This document shows, piece after piece, positions 9,195 through 20,705 of a stretch of 64,000 nucleotides of DNA (its first letter is position 1; each line of letters starts with the position of its first letter). The stretch is from positions 96,717,159 through 96,781,158 of the forward strand of contig CM035438.1 of the NCBI GenBank assembly GCA_020310875.1. The letters run 5' to 3'. A program made the position numbers and the translations under genes. The stretch is from Ceratopteris richardii. Taxonomy: Eukaryota; Streptophyta; Polypodiopsida; Polypodiales; Pteridaceae. The notes beneath the pieces are model-generated. The model made no database searches. It saw only the letters and a program-made list of their open reading frames with translations, and was not told the origin of the DNA.

Positions 9195-10175
9195 GAGAAA
9201 ATCGCGATTTTGTGAACTTTCTGAAAATCGCGATGCTGTGAAGTCAAAAAAATCGCGATGTTGAGCACAAAATCGTGTTTTTGAAAATCGCGATTTTGAA
9301 CAGAAAATCGTGATTTGAAAATCGCGATGTTGATCACAATATCGTGTTTTTGAAAATCGCGATTTTGATCACAAAATCGTGTTTCTGAAAATCGTGATTT
9401 TGATCACAAAATCGTGTTTCTGAAAATCGCGATGTTGATCACAAAATCGTGTTTTTGAAAATCGCGATTTTGATCACAAAATCGTGTTTCTGAAAATCGC
9501 GATTTTGATCACAAAATCGTGTTTCTGAAAATCGCGATTTTGATCACAAAATCGTGTTTCTGAAAATCGCGATGTTGATCACAAAATCGTGTTTTAGAGA
9601 ATCGCGATGTTGATCACAAAATCATGTTTTAGAGAATCGCGATTTTGACTCAGAGAATCGTGATTCACAAAATCGTGTTTTTGACTGAAAATCGTGTTTT
9701 CTCAGAATCGTGTTTTTGACATGAAAATCGCGATGTTGAGCACAAAATCGTGTTTTTGAAAATCGCGATTTTGAGCAAAAAATCGTGTTTTCACAGAATC
9801 GCCTTTTTCACAAAATCGTGTTTTTGGCATGAAAATCGCGATTTTGTCATAGAGAATCGTGTTTTTCTCAAAATCGTATTTTTCGCTGAAAATCGTGATT
9901 TGTGAGAATCGCGATTTTGAGCAGAAAGTCGTGTTTTTCACAAAATCGTGTTTTTGCTGAAAATCGTGATTGGTGAGAATCGCGATTTTGAGCGGAGAAT
10001 CGTGTTTTTTGAGAATCGCGATTTTGAGCAGAGAATCGTGTTTTTTTGAGAAAAAACACAGAATCGTGATTCTTTTCAACCAACTTTTAGGCGGGAAAAC
10101 TGAAAATCGTGATTTTTCAAAAAATTTTGAATTTTTACAGAATCGCAATTTTCATCACAGAATCGCGTTTTTTGG
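9195..10175 (-). repeat. Gypsy-1 leader tandem array, 35-bp period, ATCGCGAT core
   Basis: About 1 kb of tandem repeats between the primer site and gag. The most regular part (about 9340-9600) repeats every 35 bp: AAAATCGCGATTTTGATCAC then AAAATCGTGTTTCTG. Each unit has one exact palindrome ATCGCGAT (or the variant ATCGCGATG) and one half-site ATCGTG, often with TGATCA between. The right part is less regular, with units truncated and rearranged. Reading frames across it are a by-product of the repetition and not genes. Confidence 0.9.
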
Positions 10176-10199
10176 CGGGAAATTCAAATTTATGAGCGC

Positions 10200-10497
10200 C
10201 GGCTATGGCGAGCTCCGTATGAGCAGAAAATCATGAAAAAAACACAGCGCTTGCTCTCCCTTGCACCTCCTAACTCCTTCCCACACAATAATGCATGAAA
10301 AATGGTATGAAAATGGTGAAAATGCACTAAAAAACAAGAAATTTCTATGAAGAAGAAGATGGAAGAAGGTGGAGATGATGATGATGATGAAGATGAAGAG
10401 GAAAAAACAAAAAATGAACTGAAATGACAGTTTTTTTACCTTCCAACGTCGCAAATCTACGATCTTACCATCACAACGCTCGTCCTCGAAGCACTCT
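10200..10497 (-). other. Gypsy-1 leader next to primer site, with splice-donor-like GGAAG/GTAAAA
   Basis: Noncoding leader just downstream of the primer site on the minus strand. It holds a purine-rich stretch (GATGATGATGAAGATGAAGAG on the plus strand, about 10370-10400). On the minus strand the sequence CGTTGGAAGGTAAAAAAAC crosses 10440/10439 and fits a plant 5' splice site (AAG/GTAAAA). The same site is kept in Gypsy-2 (41123/41122), as are the surrounding ACCATCACA and CGTCCT words. No gene is seen here. Confidence 0.55.
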
Positions 10498-10514
10498 CCC
10501 CGGCAACGGCGCCA
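10498..10514 (-). promoter_or_regulatory. Gypsy-1 primer binding site, tRNA-Asp(GUC)
   Basis: On the plus strand this reads CCCCGGCAACGGCGCCA, identical to the 3' end, CCA included, of plant tRNA-Asp(GUC) as I know it. The minus-strand RNA would pair with it to prime first-strand synthesis. It lies 8 nt inside the 5' LTR, which is the normal place. Confidence 0.92.
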
Positions 10515-10522
10515 AAATTTGG

Positions 10523-11131
10523 TGTAGCTCAAGCGTAAGCACCACCTCCTTTACTTGTCAATCCGCGGAGACGTGAGGACCGGTATGAAGACCACGAGCA
10601 AGTGAAGGCACAAGTGCGTGAGTGGAAGCACACAAACATGCACACACATACACACACACGCGCACAAAGTAAGATCAAAGAGAGGAACAATGGAAAGCTT
10701 AGATTGCAAAAGAGTTCTCTTACAAAAGTTCTATTCTCTAACAAGCTAGCCTCAAAAATGAGCTCTCTAGCTCTTTTTATAGTTTTTTTACTAGTTTTGG
10801 CCCTGTCCAGACCTAGTGTCCGGCCTAGTTAAAAATTAGGTTCCAGGGCTTATTTGAGGGCTCAAACGAAGTCTAAAAATTATGAAAATTGGTACGATGG
10901 TACTTCTAATACTCCTCAAGCTCGAGGACTCCTCGGCTTGAACAAAATGGAGTTACTAAAAATAGATAATGGTATTTACAATGGTTTTTAGTGATGAAAA
11001 TCACTATTTTTGTAGGGGATTCTTTTGAAAATTTGACATACACTTCTTGGAGCTCCCTACTTGCTCCCTTTCCTCGTGTGTCCACCTTTTGATGTGCTTC
11101 CATGCTTTGTCCTTGACTTTGGGCTTCAACA
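10523..11131 (-). repeat. Gypsy-1 5' LTR (609 bp)
   Basis: The minus strand starts TGTTGAAGCCC (11131) and ends GAGCTACA (10523), with the primer site 8 nt beyond. It shares a core with the Gypsy-2 LTRs: ACAAGCTAGCCTCAAAAATG and AGCTCTCTAGCTCTTTTTAT around the TATA box, plus CTCAAGCTCGAGGACTCCTC near 10914. Outside these blocks the LTRs differ widely. A short CA-rich stretch sits at 10630-10665. Confidence 0.88.
10773..10781 (-). promoter_or_regulatory. TATA box of Gypsy-1 5' LTR
   Basis: TATAAAAAG on the minus strand, inside the LTR block conserved with both Gypsy-2 LTRs. It is the likely core promoter for the genomic RNA; transcription start not determined. Confidence 0.65.
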
Positions 11132-11279
11132 ATTTGTTTTATCACTTAGATGACTATATGGTTTATTATCTCCATTATAATATGTTCAAGTTTGGTTGAC
11201 TTGGCACCCATCACTTATCTTTCATTTTATTACTCCACATAAAATCACAAGGAATTATGTCACTTTAGTGATTTTAGAG
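11132..11279. other. Short AT-rich spacer
   Basis: About 150 bp between the Gypsy-1 5' LTR and the first recognisable Gypsy-3 coding sequence. I see no motif beyond AT richness. It may be decayed gag of Gypsy-3. Confidence 0.5.
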
Positions 11280-12990
11280 GTTATAGGAGGGATTGTATGG
11301 AAATAAGAGAACCACTAACTCACACTTGTGCACAAGGAGGACCTGCTCACCCACCCTAGTACTGTTATAGAAGACCAACCATGCAAGGGCCAAACTTTTA
11401 TTGCCACATTGAACAAAAATACACCAATCATGCCACTCAAAATTGTCCTTATGATAGAGAACCAAGATCAGTCGTAGCCATATAGGCCATAGCATTACCC
11501 ACGGAGAGAAAAAGCTAGAGAGGCTGCAAAGTACGCTCCATATCAGGGATCTCCAATGGTTCAAAGGCCATATGAGTATCAGACTTACCCTCAACCTCAA
11601 CTTGTGTTGGGACACCAACTACTTTGCCCCCAAAATGTTACACCAGTAAAATATACACAACCATTTTATTAGGGAATGTATGATGCCCAATCACCTCCCC
11701 ACCCTTGAGACTTTGGGAAGGATATTGCAATGAGTGTGGAGAGGAACATCTCTTTCGAGATTGTACAAAGAACCCTTCCAAAGTATTGTGAACTACTCAA
11801 ATCAATGTGATTGAAGTAGTTGAGTCCTTTGGTGGTGATAAAGAGTACACGGTGCCTTTGAAAGCTATAACATGAGCCCAAGCTAAGGAAAAAGTGGAGA
11901 TCCTTAGTGACCATATTTATAAAAGCTCAATGAGAAAAACGAGGGGACAATCCCCACCTATGAATAAAGAAAAGCCCAAAGAAAAGGAGTAGAAGATTAT
12001 GAATAATTGTCAGAAAGCCCAAAGAAAAGGAAGGCTAAAAAACTAGAAGAGAAAAGAGTAAGAGAAAGTGGATGAAGAAAAGAAAGATTCTTTAAAGGTT
12101 AAAGACTCTACAAAGTAGAAAAAAAAAAAAAGAAGAATTTGATGTGGTAAAAGAAGAACACATGCATGAACAAGAAGGATCGATTCTAGTGGATCCCATG
12201 CCTGAACATTTGCAAATGTTGTTGAAAGCTTATCAGTCAAGAATAGTGGCATGGCCTAGTTTAGGGCAACATGATCAATGTTACCCTTGAGGAGATCTAG
12301 AAAACGAGATATTAGAATTATGAAAGAAACTCATTGAGGTTTCTCTACTCTAGAAAAACAAATTTTGACCATTTCAGATACAAGAATTCTCGAGAAGAAA
12401 CTTGAGGAATGTCTAGAAAACTATTATCCAAATCAAAAAACACAAAAAGAACCAATGTAGGTGAAGGGGAATTAGATTTGGAAATTAATAACATTAAAGA
12501 GTTAATCCCTAAGGTAGAAACATCAAGGCTACAAGATCTTTGGGCCAAGGTCCAAGAAGAACGATAGAAGAAGAATGAAGGGTGATTTCCTCACTTTGTT
12601 GAATTGGATGCTTCTCTAAAAAAACCATTGATAGAAAAGTAATATAAATAGAAAAACTATCAAGCCTTGGATACAGATGAAGCCATTAGCCTGACCACGC
12701 TTCCTGATTACATGGGTGAGTATGAACACAAATAAGGTTTCTTCGATGCTTCCACACTAAGATGTAAAGACAATAGGACATCCGACGAAGTGTCTAGAAG
12801 AATAAAAAAGTTTACAAGGCTAAAATACGTTGTTCTTTGACCTTAGAAGAACTTTTGTAGGTCAAAACTCGATTATGGAGAAAACTAGCTACTCAACTTA
12901 AAATTCAGGATCAAACCAATGAAGAAAATGAGAAGGATAAAGATGAAACAAATATAGTGAAAATACTTGTAGATAAAGTAGGAGATTTCA
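11280..12990 (+). pseudogene. gag: Gypsy-3 gag remnant with zinc knuckles
   Basis: In shifting frames I can read the irregular C-H-C box (CHIEQKYTNHATQNC, near 11400) and a CCHC knuckle CNECGEEHLFRDC near 11720. Further right is a lysine/glutamate-rich stretch and, near 12190-12290, a piece matching the Gypsy-1 spacer (PEHLQMLLKAYQSRI against GLDMMFKAYQARL). Stops are frequent. Capsid-like gag sequence is missing or too decayed to see. Confidence 0.7.
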
Positions 12991-14221
12991 ATTAAGGTGA
13001 TGAGGGAAATACATGTATTCTGATTAGATACAAACGCTAGATGACTAGAGACATACTAGGTATGGGTGCAATAGTACGAATTTCCACTAAAGAAATTTGG
13101 GAAAAATGGGGCAAACTTGGACTCACACCAACTCGAATCCAATTGCAATTGGCAAACAGCCATGTAGAACGTCCACTTGGATTATTGGAAAATGTAACCT
13201 TGACAACATGTGGAGTGGAATTTGAGCAAAACCCTAGCCATCTTTCAATTTGTCAAGGAAAGCAATCACAAAATGGTACTAATTATGCATCAAATGAATT
13301 TAGTGCAAGAATGGGGTAGAGATGCAATATACCCTCAACATCAGGGCATTACAAACAAGATAAATTTTTAGAATTTTTCTTATAGGTATGTTCCTCCTCT
13401 CCAATGGAATATCATCCATAAAAAGGAAGATGATATGTTGATCCATAGTGTAGGAACCAGTGAACAATCTTGGATGAATGAGTATACTCAATTATGGATT
13501 TGCAAAGCTACCCTAAGAGAAGAAAAGCGGATCCAATGTTGGAAGCATGGGAATGAAGAAGAACCACCAATTGAGGATAGAGCTTATATGCCTCAAATGT
13601 TTTCCTGATGAAGCTTTTGAACATCATGGCTAGATGGAAATATTAGCAACATTAGATGTTTGTGTTATTGAGGAAGTGATTACCATGATCGAGTGTGTGG
13701 ATGAAGAGGTTATGATCTAAGCCTATTTATGGTAATGTCAAGGAGGAAGATGATCACGAATAAGAGAATGATGAAGATTGTGATGATGAAAGCATAATAG
13801 TGGAACTTGAGTTTGACTCAAAAGAACAATACCTCAAAGTAACCATCAGAGAGGAATATTGCAACATATTCTGAGTAGAAGAATTCCCCAAGGACCCTAA
13901 TAATAATGAAAAGAGGATCAACATAGAGAATATTTTGAAGTCCCAAAACACTTCAAGAGATCTGAAATAGATAACAAAGAAGAGGATCAACATAGATAAT
14001 ATTTTGAGATCCCAAAACACTTCAAGAGATATCTTTGTTATCATATGCTACTCTTCGAGTGCATATGAAGGTGCAGCATATGATAACAAAGAACAAACAA
14101 AGAAAATAATAGGAACCCAAGAGGATGAAGAAGATAGATGCACTTTCATTGGGAAAGATGTATTGACGGAAGAAGAACATGAGTTAGTGGAATTGTTACA
14201 ATAGTAATGTGATGCTTTTAC
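12991..14221 (+). pseudogene. Gypsy-3 protease 1 remnant and acidic linker
   Basis: The stretch 13041-13319 aligns with the protease 1 region of Gypsy-1/-4 (WEKWGKLGLTPTRIQLQLAN, then RPLGLLENVTLTTCGVEFE). The catalytic DSG is lost: the corresponding part reads DILGMGAIVRIST. The linker to RT is recognisable near 14090-14210 (EQTKKII ... CTFIGKDVLTEEEHELVELL). Positions 13920-14030 repeat a short phrase (AAGAGGATCAACATAGA) twice. Confidence 0.72.
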
Positions 14222-15632
14222 ATGGGCAAGGACTTGAGAGGAGTAGATTCAAAGATTTGCTCTCATCAGATTCCCATGACTCCAGAGGCAAAGCCTTCGA
14301 ATCAAAGAACTCACAGTTGTAATGATTTCTACTCATCCAAGTTCAAAGAAGAGATAGACAAATTATTATCCGTAGTATTCATTTATGATATTGAATATAT
14401 GGAGTGGGTTTCTCTATTAGTGGTAATAACCAAAAAGGATGGAAAATTAAGGTTAATTTAATCCTGCCACCATTTGAGGTAGTTATCCATTGACTATTAG
14501 TGATCATCTTTTGGAAAGAGTAGCAGGCAAGGAAGTGTATAGCTTCCTTGATAGTTTTTCAAGCTATAATCAAGTAGCCATTTCTATTAAAGATCAACAT
14601 AAGATAGTTTTTTCTCCTCAATGTGGTGTATATGCTTTAAGAGTTTTGCCTTTTGACCTAATGAATGCACCAATTGTTTTCCAAAGACTAGTGTATCATG
14701 TGCTCAAACAATTCTTAAGGAAGAATATGGAGGTGTATCTAGATGACCTTTGCACTTATTCTTCTCAAAGATCTGCTCACATACTTGAAGTAAGACACAC
14801 CTTTCACAAATGTAGACAATATCGAGCATGCTTGAATCCTGAAAAATGTGTCTTTATGGTTCATCAAGGAAAAATACATGGACACAAAGTATCCAAAAAT
14901 GGTATCTCTATAGATGAAAAAAAAATCAAGGTGATCCTAGAGTTTCCAAGACCCAAATTTGTTGAGGAAGTGCAAGCCCTTTATGGGCGATTGTGATATT
15001 ACCATCGATTTATCCACATGTATGCCATTACTGCCAAACCATTATATGGGTTATTGATTCAATTCAAATGGAGAGATGAATGTGAGCAAACATTCAATGA
15101 GTTGAAGAAGATATTGAATTCTACCCAATATTGAAAGTACCTAATAGGAAGACGCCATTCCATGTTCATATGGATGCTTCCAAATTTCCCATTGGATGTA
15201 TATTAGCACAACTAGTAGGCGAAGGCAAGTTAGATCACCTTATTGCATATGCCAGTAGAAAATTCAACTAGACTAAAGAAAATTATACCACTACTGATAG
15301 AGAAGGATTAGGGATGGTCTATGCAGTGAACACATTTTTACATTACTTGCTAGCCAATAAGCTCAAATCTTTTATTGATCATCAAGCTTAATTGTTCTTG
15401 GTCAACAAACTTTGCAACACATGAAGGCTAGTCAAATGGTTCCTCTTGCTCATGGAATTTTACTTTCCGATAAAATTCAAGAAAGGAAACACCCATATTA
15501 GAGCCGATCACCTTTCAAGGGTGACCCATGAAGAACCTCCAATGGGTGTAGCTACTGAACTCTTAGACACATACATGTTCAACCTAGAAGTGTGTTCATC
15601 ATGGGTTGAAAAGTTAGTACCTATTCCTACAC
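14222..15632 (+). pseudogene. Gypsy-3 reverse transcriptase and RNase H remnant
   Basis: RT is well preserved at 14490-14996: HLLERVAGKEVYSFLDSFSS, VLPFDLMNAPIVFQRL and the catalytic box as YLDD. The first part of RT (14222-14461) has a stop before LERVAG. RNase H follows in several frames near 15120-15530, with VHMDASKFPIGC, TTDREGLGMVY, FIDHQA and RADHLSRVTHE. Several stops and indels make it inactive. Confidence 0.85.
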
Positions 15633-17161
15633 ATGGAGCAAGCCATAAGAGCAATCCCTAAGATGGGGAAAGAACTTTGGAAAACAAGAAATCTTCACAT
15701 AGTTATGGGTACCTTGTATTTCAAAGATTCAAAAGGATTCCTATTGAGATGTGCAGAGGATGGAGAGAGAGAAACCTTGATCCATCAAGCTCACATTAAT
15801 CATTGGAATATGCACAGACATAAATGGAACTACCCAAGAGTTACAACATTTAGGAGTATATTGGCTAGACATGTAGAAAGAAGTACATGATTATGTGTCT
15901 AACTACAACATATGCCAATTCTCATATCTAGAGGAATATTCCTCAATTAGCTATTCCACAATAGCACTTGAGTGGAGTAAGCCAATGATTGAGTTCCTAA
16001 AATCACAAACGTATCTAGAAGGAGAAAGCCAAGCTACAAAACAAACCCTAGAAGAGAAAAGTAAGGACTTTGCCATAATAGGTAAACAACTCCTTAAATA
16101 GGGAAAGGACAATCAACTACGATAATGTGTCCACAAAGGAGAGTGCCTTCCTATCTTGGAAATGAGACATGCAAAAGCAACCAGAGGTCATTTCTCAACT
16201 GATAAAATTATAAAGATGATTCTCTTTGCAGGGTTATGGTGGCCAACCCTCCACATGGATGCAAAAAATTATGCGAAGAGTTGTGGTGTGTGTCAACAAA
16301 CAAAATACCCAGTTAGAAGAGATGAAGTGCTTGTAGGACCAATGGTCTACATGAGAGCTTTCTAAAGATGGGGAATCGATTTTATTGGGCCCATTAGTCC
16401 CCCAACAAGAGGATCTATGCTGAATATATCAAAGTGGCTGTGAAATACCTAACAAAGTGGGTAGGAGCCAAATCCACAAAGAAAAATGATGCTTAAACCA
16501 TAGCCAAATTTCTATTTCAACATATCTTTAAGAGGTTTGGAATACCTATCAAGATAGTCAATGGTAGAGGTGCTCACTTCATAAATGAAGTCATTGAATC
16601 CCTAATGAACAATTTCTTGGTGGTTCATAAAAGTTCACCACCCTATCATCCACAAGACAATGGACACGGATAGAGTTCAAAAAAGTTTTTTTGCACTATC
16701 TTGACTAAAATAGTCAACAATGGTAGATCAAATTAGGATAAACAATCGCATCATGCAATTTGGGCTTTTAGAGACATAAGAACTACACCTTTTGACCTAG
16801 TATATGGAAAGAATGAAATTATTCCAATTGACTTCATAATTCCAGCTTCTCGAGTAGCAAAAAAGTATCAGTGGACATGCCATAAGTTGTCAAACACTTG
16901 GATCAAAAAGAAAAATTACAAGAGACTATGTTACAAGCAATAACTGGAATCTATGCTTCTAAAAGAAGAGAGAAGGCATACTATGATGTTCATATTAAAG
17001 ATAAAGGCCTTTGTGTTGGAGATCTAGTATTAGTGTATACTTTGCAACAACATTCCAAGAAACTCCAACAAAGAGGTTATGGTCCTTTAAATGTAAATAG
17101 AATCTCTTCAAGTAGAGCTATTAACCTAGAAAGTTTAGATGGAGATATTCTACCAACTTAG
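15633..17161 (+). pseudogene. Gypsy-3 integrase remnant, both zinc domains traceable
   Basis: The first H2C2-like region (15780-15900) is degenerate. The second is clear at 16156-16330: RHAKATRGHFSTDKI ... SCGVCQQTKYPV. The core is in pieces: GIDFIGPIS near 16375, a damaged second Asp block near 16555-16585 (VNGRGAHFINE), and YHPQDNGHG near 16645 where the Gln-Ala-Glu of relatives is lost. The C-terminal module is intact as a piece at 16898-17161 (KAYYDVHIKDKGLCVGDLVL, QQRGYGPLNVNR). Confidence 0.82.
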
Positions 17162-18047
17162 ATAAGTGGATGCCATTTGAAATGATATATTGAACCTCTC
17201 ACAAAATGAATGTTAGCAAGACTCTTGGGGTCACAAAACTATAAAAAAGAGGAAGTACTAATTCGAGATGAAGCCATACAAAAAGCCATATAGAGAATAC
17301 AAAAACAGAAGGAACGGATTCGAGAACATTATGAGACATATCTCAATGAGCAAGAACCAATTCCCATAGCTAATTACCGCACAAAGAATACCAAGAAAAT
17401 TGGGCAATATTCGAAGACAACCCTATCTAAACCTAGGGATTAGAAATGAAGAATACCACTTGGTTGATTCTTTAAGGAGTAGCCCTAAGTAGTGCTTGTG
17501 CTTCCTTTTTTTGAAAAACCAAAGATGTCAATCACCCTAATTGAAGCATACATGATTAGAATAAGAGGTAGTCATATCAAATTCTTAGGAGAAGTAACCC
17601 TATCTTTACACCTAGGAAATAACACCATGCAACAAAACTTATTAGTCTATGAGGACTCCGGTTCGCTAAAAGAGCTCATCCTAGGTTAGGATTGGATGTA
17701 TGAATGTGAGGTTACATGAAATTTGGTTCCAAGGGTTTATTGCCACAAAAGTAGGACATAGAGAAGTGTTAAGACTTCTCGAGGAAAAACATTTCACTAA
17801 ACCTAACAACAAAAGCCCTAATGTGTTAAATGTTGTTGTGAATGAATTAAGTACTAAAGATGAGTCTAATCCTATTGAACTCAATTCCCAACCCAATAGC
17901 TCTCCCTTAAACAAACATCTTTCTCATAAAATTACACCACAAATCCCTCCGTACCAAGAGTCAACTATAGAGAGTTTTAGTGAGGCAACGATTTTGAGAG
18001 AGGAGAGTGAAAAAATCTTACCAGGCAAAAACAAAACAGTCAGATAG
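17162..18047 (+). pseudogene. Gypsy-3 second retropepsin-like region and C-terminal tail
   Basis: 17492-17700 aligns with the C-terminal protease-like domain of Gypsy-1/-2: LIEAYMIRIRGSHIKFLGEV against PIEAYLIGLGG..CLGEV, then ELILG followed by a stop and DWMYE against LVLGQDWIYD. The residues before it, near 17460, read LVDSLRSS where the others have LIDSGAAS, so the active-site Gly appears lost. The last part (17700-18047) is Ser/Asn/Pro-rich with no domain that I recognise. Confidence 0.7.
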
Positions 18048-18949
18048 TATTGGAGCAAAGTAGAGAGAGATCTACAAGGACACCCTTCAGGACCATCAAT
18101 AGACTAAAAAAATACCACTACGAAGAATCTCGAAGATGAAGAAGCAAGGTAGAAATATGAAATCAAAGCAATAATATACTCCAAAGATGATTCAAATATG
18201 GATACCAAAATTGCTAATGGACACTCAAAGACAACACCAAAAAGTCTAAACAAAACTAACTCTGAACAATGTAAGATCTATGCTAAAAGTAATGAAACAA
18301 GAACTAGGAACCAATATACCAATTAAAGAACCAACAAAGAACTTGAACTAATAGGAGATCACCAAAAAAAATCCCACCAAAGAAGAAAATTGATCGAGAC
18401 AATTTTATATCTAGAATTAAAGTGAAAGAGATGCTACCAAGGCAAAAGAAACCTAAAGAACAAGGAAATAAATGTCAAATAATCAAGCAAAGATAGTGTG
18501 GAGGGTAAAGAATGTCTATTCAAGTCAAGAATTGAAGAAGCTTTGTATCTCTCACACACATGATGAGTTAAATGCTCCTAGAGTAAGCACAATAGGGCCA
18601 CACTACAAGGCCTTGCATTTTGGCATATTGATTCTCTAAGTATGTTTAGTGGTGCACATTTCCTCAAGGCAAAATTTAATGTATTGCTTTTTTTTTATTT
18701 CTTTTTCTTCAAAAATTTTTTGTTAAAGGGGAAAGGCCTAACCCCTAATCAGAGCTTAGGATCTAGAGACATGCACTAGAAGGAGTGAGGATTTCACTTC
18801 CTAAGTGTTTTCAAGACTCCAAACAACCTACTTATATAAAATAAGTCCATCTTTCTACTAAGATCTTCAAGTTAGAGTGTCCTATCTAGGTCCTCATAAT
18901 GGCTATAGGGTATCTGATCCTACTCTCTCAAGTGCATAGATCCCTACTA
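18048..18949. other. AT-rich spacer, no gene seen
   Basis: The first 500 bp are purine-rich on the plus strand and may be decayed 3' sequence of Gypsy-3. A short plus-strand phrase near 18500-18610 (AKIVWRVKNVYSSQELKKL) looks coding-like but matches nothing I know. A T-rich run is at 18689-18720. No LTR boundary was found. Confidence 0.5.
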
Positions 18950-19780
18950 ATGTTTCTAATAACTTCCTATCATAATTTAAAATCTTATTATATTTTCTTA
19001 GGACATCATGAAATGCAACATGATACTTCATCAACCTCAGAATCATCAACATCTTCCTGTAGTTCTTGATCAATCTCATGGTCTTCATCATTTCTCTTCT
19101 TGAACAATTTTATTCTCTTTCCTGCAAACAAAAATCTTAAAGGAGTACTCTCAAATTCTCAAAGCTCATATGTTCCACTATGAAACAGAAACATCACTAC
19201 ATACAACCCAAATCATCTCTTTGTTAGTTTCTTCCTAGCATCATACTGAGTATCAAATGTACTATCATACACCGATACTCAGTGATCTATCTCGATCTTA
19301 TGTGGTCTAAATCGATGAGTTTTGTCAAAGTAGATTTTATTTTTCAACCTTGACTCCCTTGTCTTTTGAACTGCTTCTTTTAATTTCTCATTTCTCTATT
19401 CTATTGTATCTTTCTCAAAACTTTATCTACTTAACAGTCTCCTCAATAAAGTGATGCCTTATAAGCTCTTGTCTTCTCAGCATAAGGTCATTAGACACTC
19501 TCAGATACTTTTCATGGCTATCATTTGGCTATGGTTTGGCTATGGGTTTTACCTTCTTCTCCATATTCTTATAATTTGTATTCACATTCACTTCATTTCT
19601 CTCAAAAACTCAATGATCATTTCATAATCTTGGATAGAATTGAACATGATAATTTCTAATTTTTCATTTCTTTGAAGTGCATGCTCAAGTTCATCCAAGA
19701 TAGTCAAACTACTTTCCAACTAGATTACATTTTCAATCTTCTCATCAAGTACCAACAAACCTTAATTTTTGTAATGTGCT
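18950..19780 (-). pseudogene. Gypsy-5 integrase C-terminal remnant
   Basis: Reading the minus strand across two or more frames gives KLKEAVQKTRESRLKNKIYF followed by DKTHRFRPHKIEID, then YDSTFDTQYDARKKLTKR, GPYVV-like FGLYVVMFLF, and AGKRIKLFKKRNDED. This is the layout of the integrase C-terminal region of Ty3/gypsy elements (a helix, a small SH3-like module, then a conserved AGxRIKxF block). It is not the same lineage as Gypsy-1 to -4. Stops are frequent; no catalytic core is left. Confidence 0.62.
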
Positions 19781-20028
19781 TCATGTATTTTTCTAAATTT
19801 ATTTGAAATATTTTCTTTTAATAAACAAAGTAAATTGAATACGGATGAATATATAGAAAAATTGTGAAACCTATGTAAAGAATCATGTGGCATCAAACCA
19901 AATCCCACCATTGTCTCGCTCAACAGTGGATTCTAACAAAAAATTTGGCCAAAAGAGGCCCCATACTCTCGTACCGGTGTACAATCATCACACCCATGAG
20001 AGTTAATGGGGTGTTTTCTCAGATTCTT
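19781..20028. other. Spacer without recognisable content
   Basis: About 250 bp of AT-rich sequence between the integrase tail and the protease remnant. The missing Gypsy-5 RT, RNase H and integrase core would belong here, so a large internal deletion is implied. Confidence 0.5.
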
Positions 20029-20703
20029 TCAGTTTCTTACATGATTTGGGAAAATAATCATGACTTGGAAGGAGTGTAGACCAGATCTTGATAAGGTTCT
20101 TGCATAGGCAGATCTGTCATCCACTGCCTTTGTTTCCATTTTCACTTTGGCTATGAAAGGTTGCCCAAGAATAGCCTCGTACAAACAGTGATCCTGGACA
20201 AAGAAGTGGAATTCCTCAAAAATTCCCCCTATCATCAAAGGTACAAAAGCATATGCCCCAATCAAAGCTCCGGAGCCATTATCTACAGTCCTCATCCTCA
20301 AACCATGTTCCTTGTCTATATGCCATCTAAATTGATCATATAACTTCTTGGATATCACATTTATCTCTGAACCTGAGTCAATCAAGACCAAAGATAGACA
20401 TGAATCTCTTTCATCTTCTAAGTTCACTTTCATTTATGGCATCCCTCTCGCCCAAAAATTCCTAATATGCTCACTCTCATATCTTCTTGTCTCATCATCA
20501 GGTATCATTGGTCCTAAAGAATTCCTATTCACTTGACATCTTGCAATCTCATCAACTTCATCAGTAGATGAGTCACTCAAGGCTACTGCTTCATTCATCA
20601 CTTGAGTGCCTTCAGATGACTCTCCCATTTCCACATCCTCAAGTATTAGGAATCTCTTTCTCTTTATCAGTCTAATGAAACTATCCTTGAACTCAAGCTT
20701 CAC
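20029..20703 (-). pseudogene. Gypsy-5 gag-end and retropepsin remnant
   Basis: Two in-frame pieces separated by one TAA (20431-20433). The right piece (20434-20703) is acidic and ends FWARGMP. The left piece has a retropepsin: LVLIDSGSEINVIS with the catalytic Asp, and EAILGQPFIAKV as the second conserved block. After the protease the frame becomes unrelated (SRSGLHSFQVM). The right end touches the Copia-A 3' LTR. Sequence differs from both proteases of Gypsy-1/-2. It fits with the gag remnant at 46525-47625 as one element split by the copia insertions. Confidence 0.75.
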
Positions 20704-20705
20704 AA

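Larger units (their letters stand above)
1..11131 (-). mobile_element. Gypsy-1: large Ty3/gypsy LTR retrotransposon, 3' part outside window
   Basis: On the minus strand the order is 5' LTR, tRNA-Asp primer site, leader with a tandem array, then one gag-pol frame to the window edge. Domain order protease-RT-RNase H-integrase is that of Ty3/gypsy. The 3' LTR, polypurine tract and any ORF after pol lie to the left and cannot be seen. The right flank starts at 11132 with ATTTG, which would be the target duplication. The protein is close to that of Gypsy-2 but the LTRs have diverged apart from a core block around the TATA box, so these are two subfamilies of one family. No chromodomain is visible. 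Lineage within Ty3/gypsy is left open; a tRNA-Asp primer is known from Athila- and Tat-type plant elements. Confidence 0.93.
11280..18047 (+). mobile_element. Gypsy-3: old decayed relative of Gypsy-1/-2, plus strand
   Basis: Plus-strand remnants follow the order gag knuckles, protease 1, RT, RNase H, integrase, second protease-like region. They are collinear with Gypsy-1 and most similar to it in RT and integrase. Stops and indels occur throughout. No LTR, primer site or polypurine tract was found at either end. The left end meets the Gypsy-1 LTR, so Gypsy-1 may have inserted into Gypsy-3. Confidence 0.88.

Noticed and set aside
9195..10175. Regular direct repeats that could suggest a CRISPR array
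   Set aside because: Units are head-to-tail without unique spacers, inside the leader of a plant retrotransposon.
9702..10236. ORFs of 71-148 codons rich in Phe, Lys and Asp
   Set aside because: Translation of the 35-bp array; no sign of selection on protein sequence.
10498..10514. tRNA-Asp gene
   Set aside because: Only the 3' end of the tRNA is matched, at the exact primer-site position; no cloverleaf around it.
1..11131. Integrated plant pararetrovirus
   Set aside because: LTRs, integrase and a tRNA-Asp primer site are present and there is no movement or coat protein; it is a Ty3/gypsy retrotransposon.
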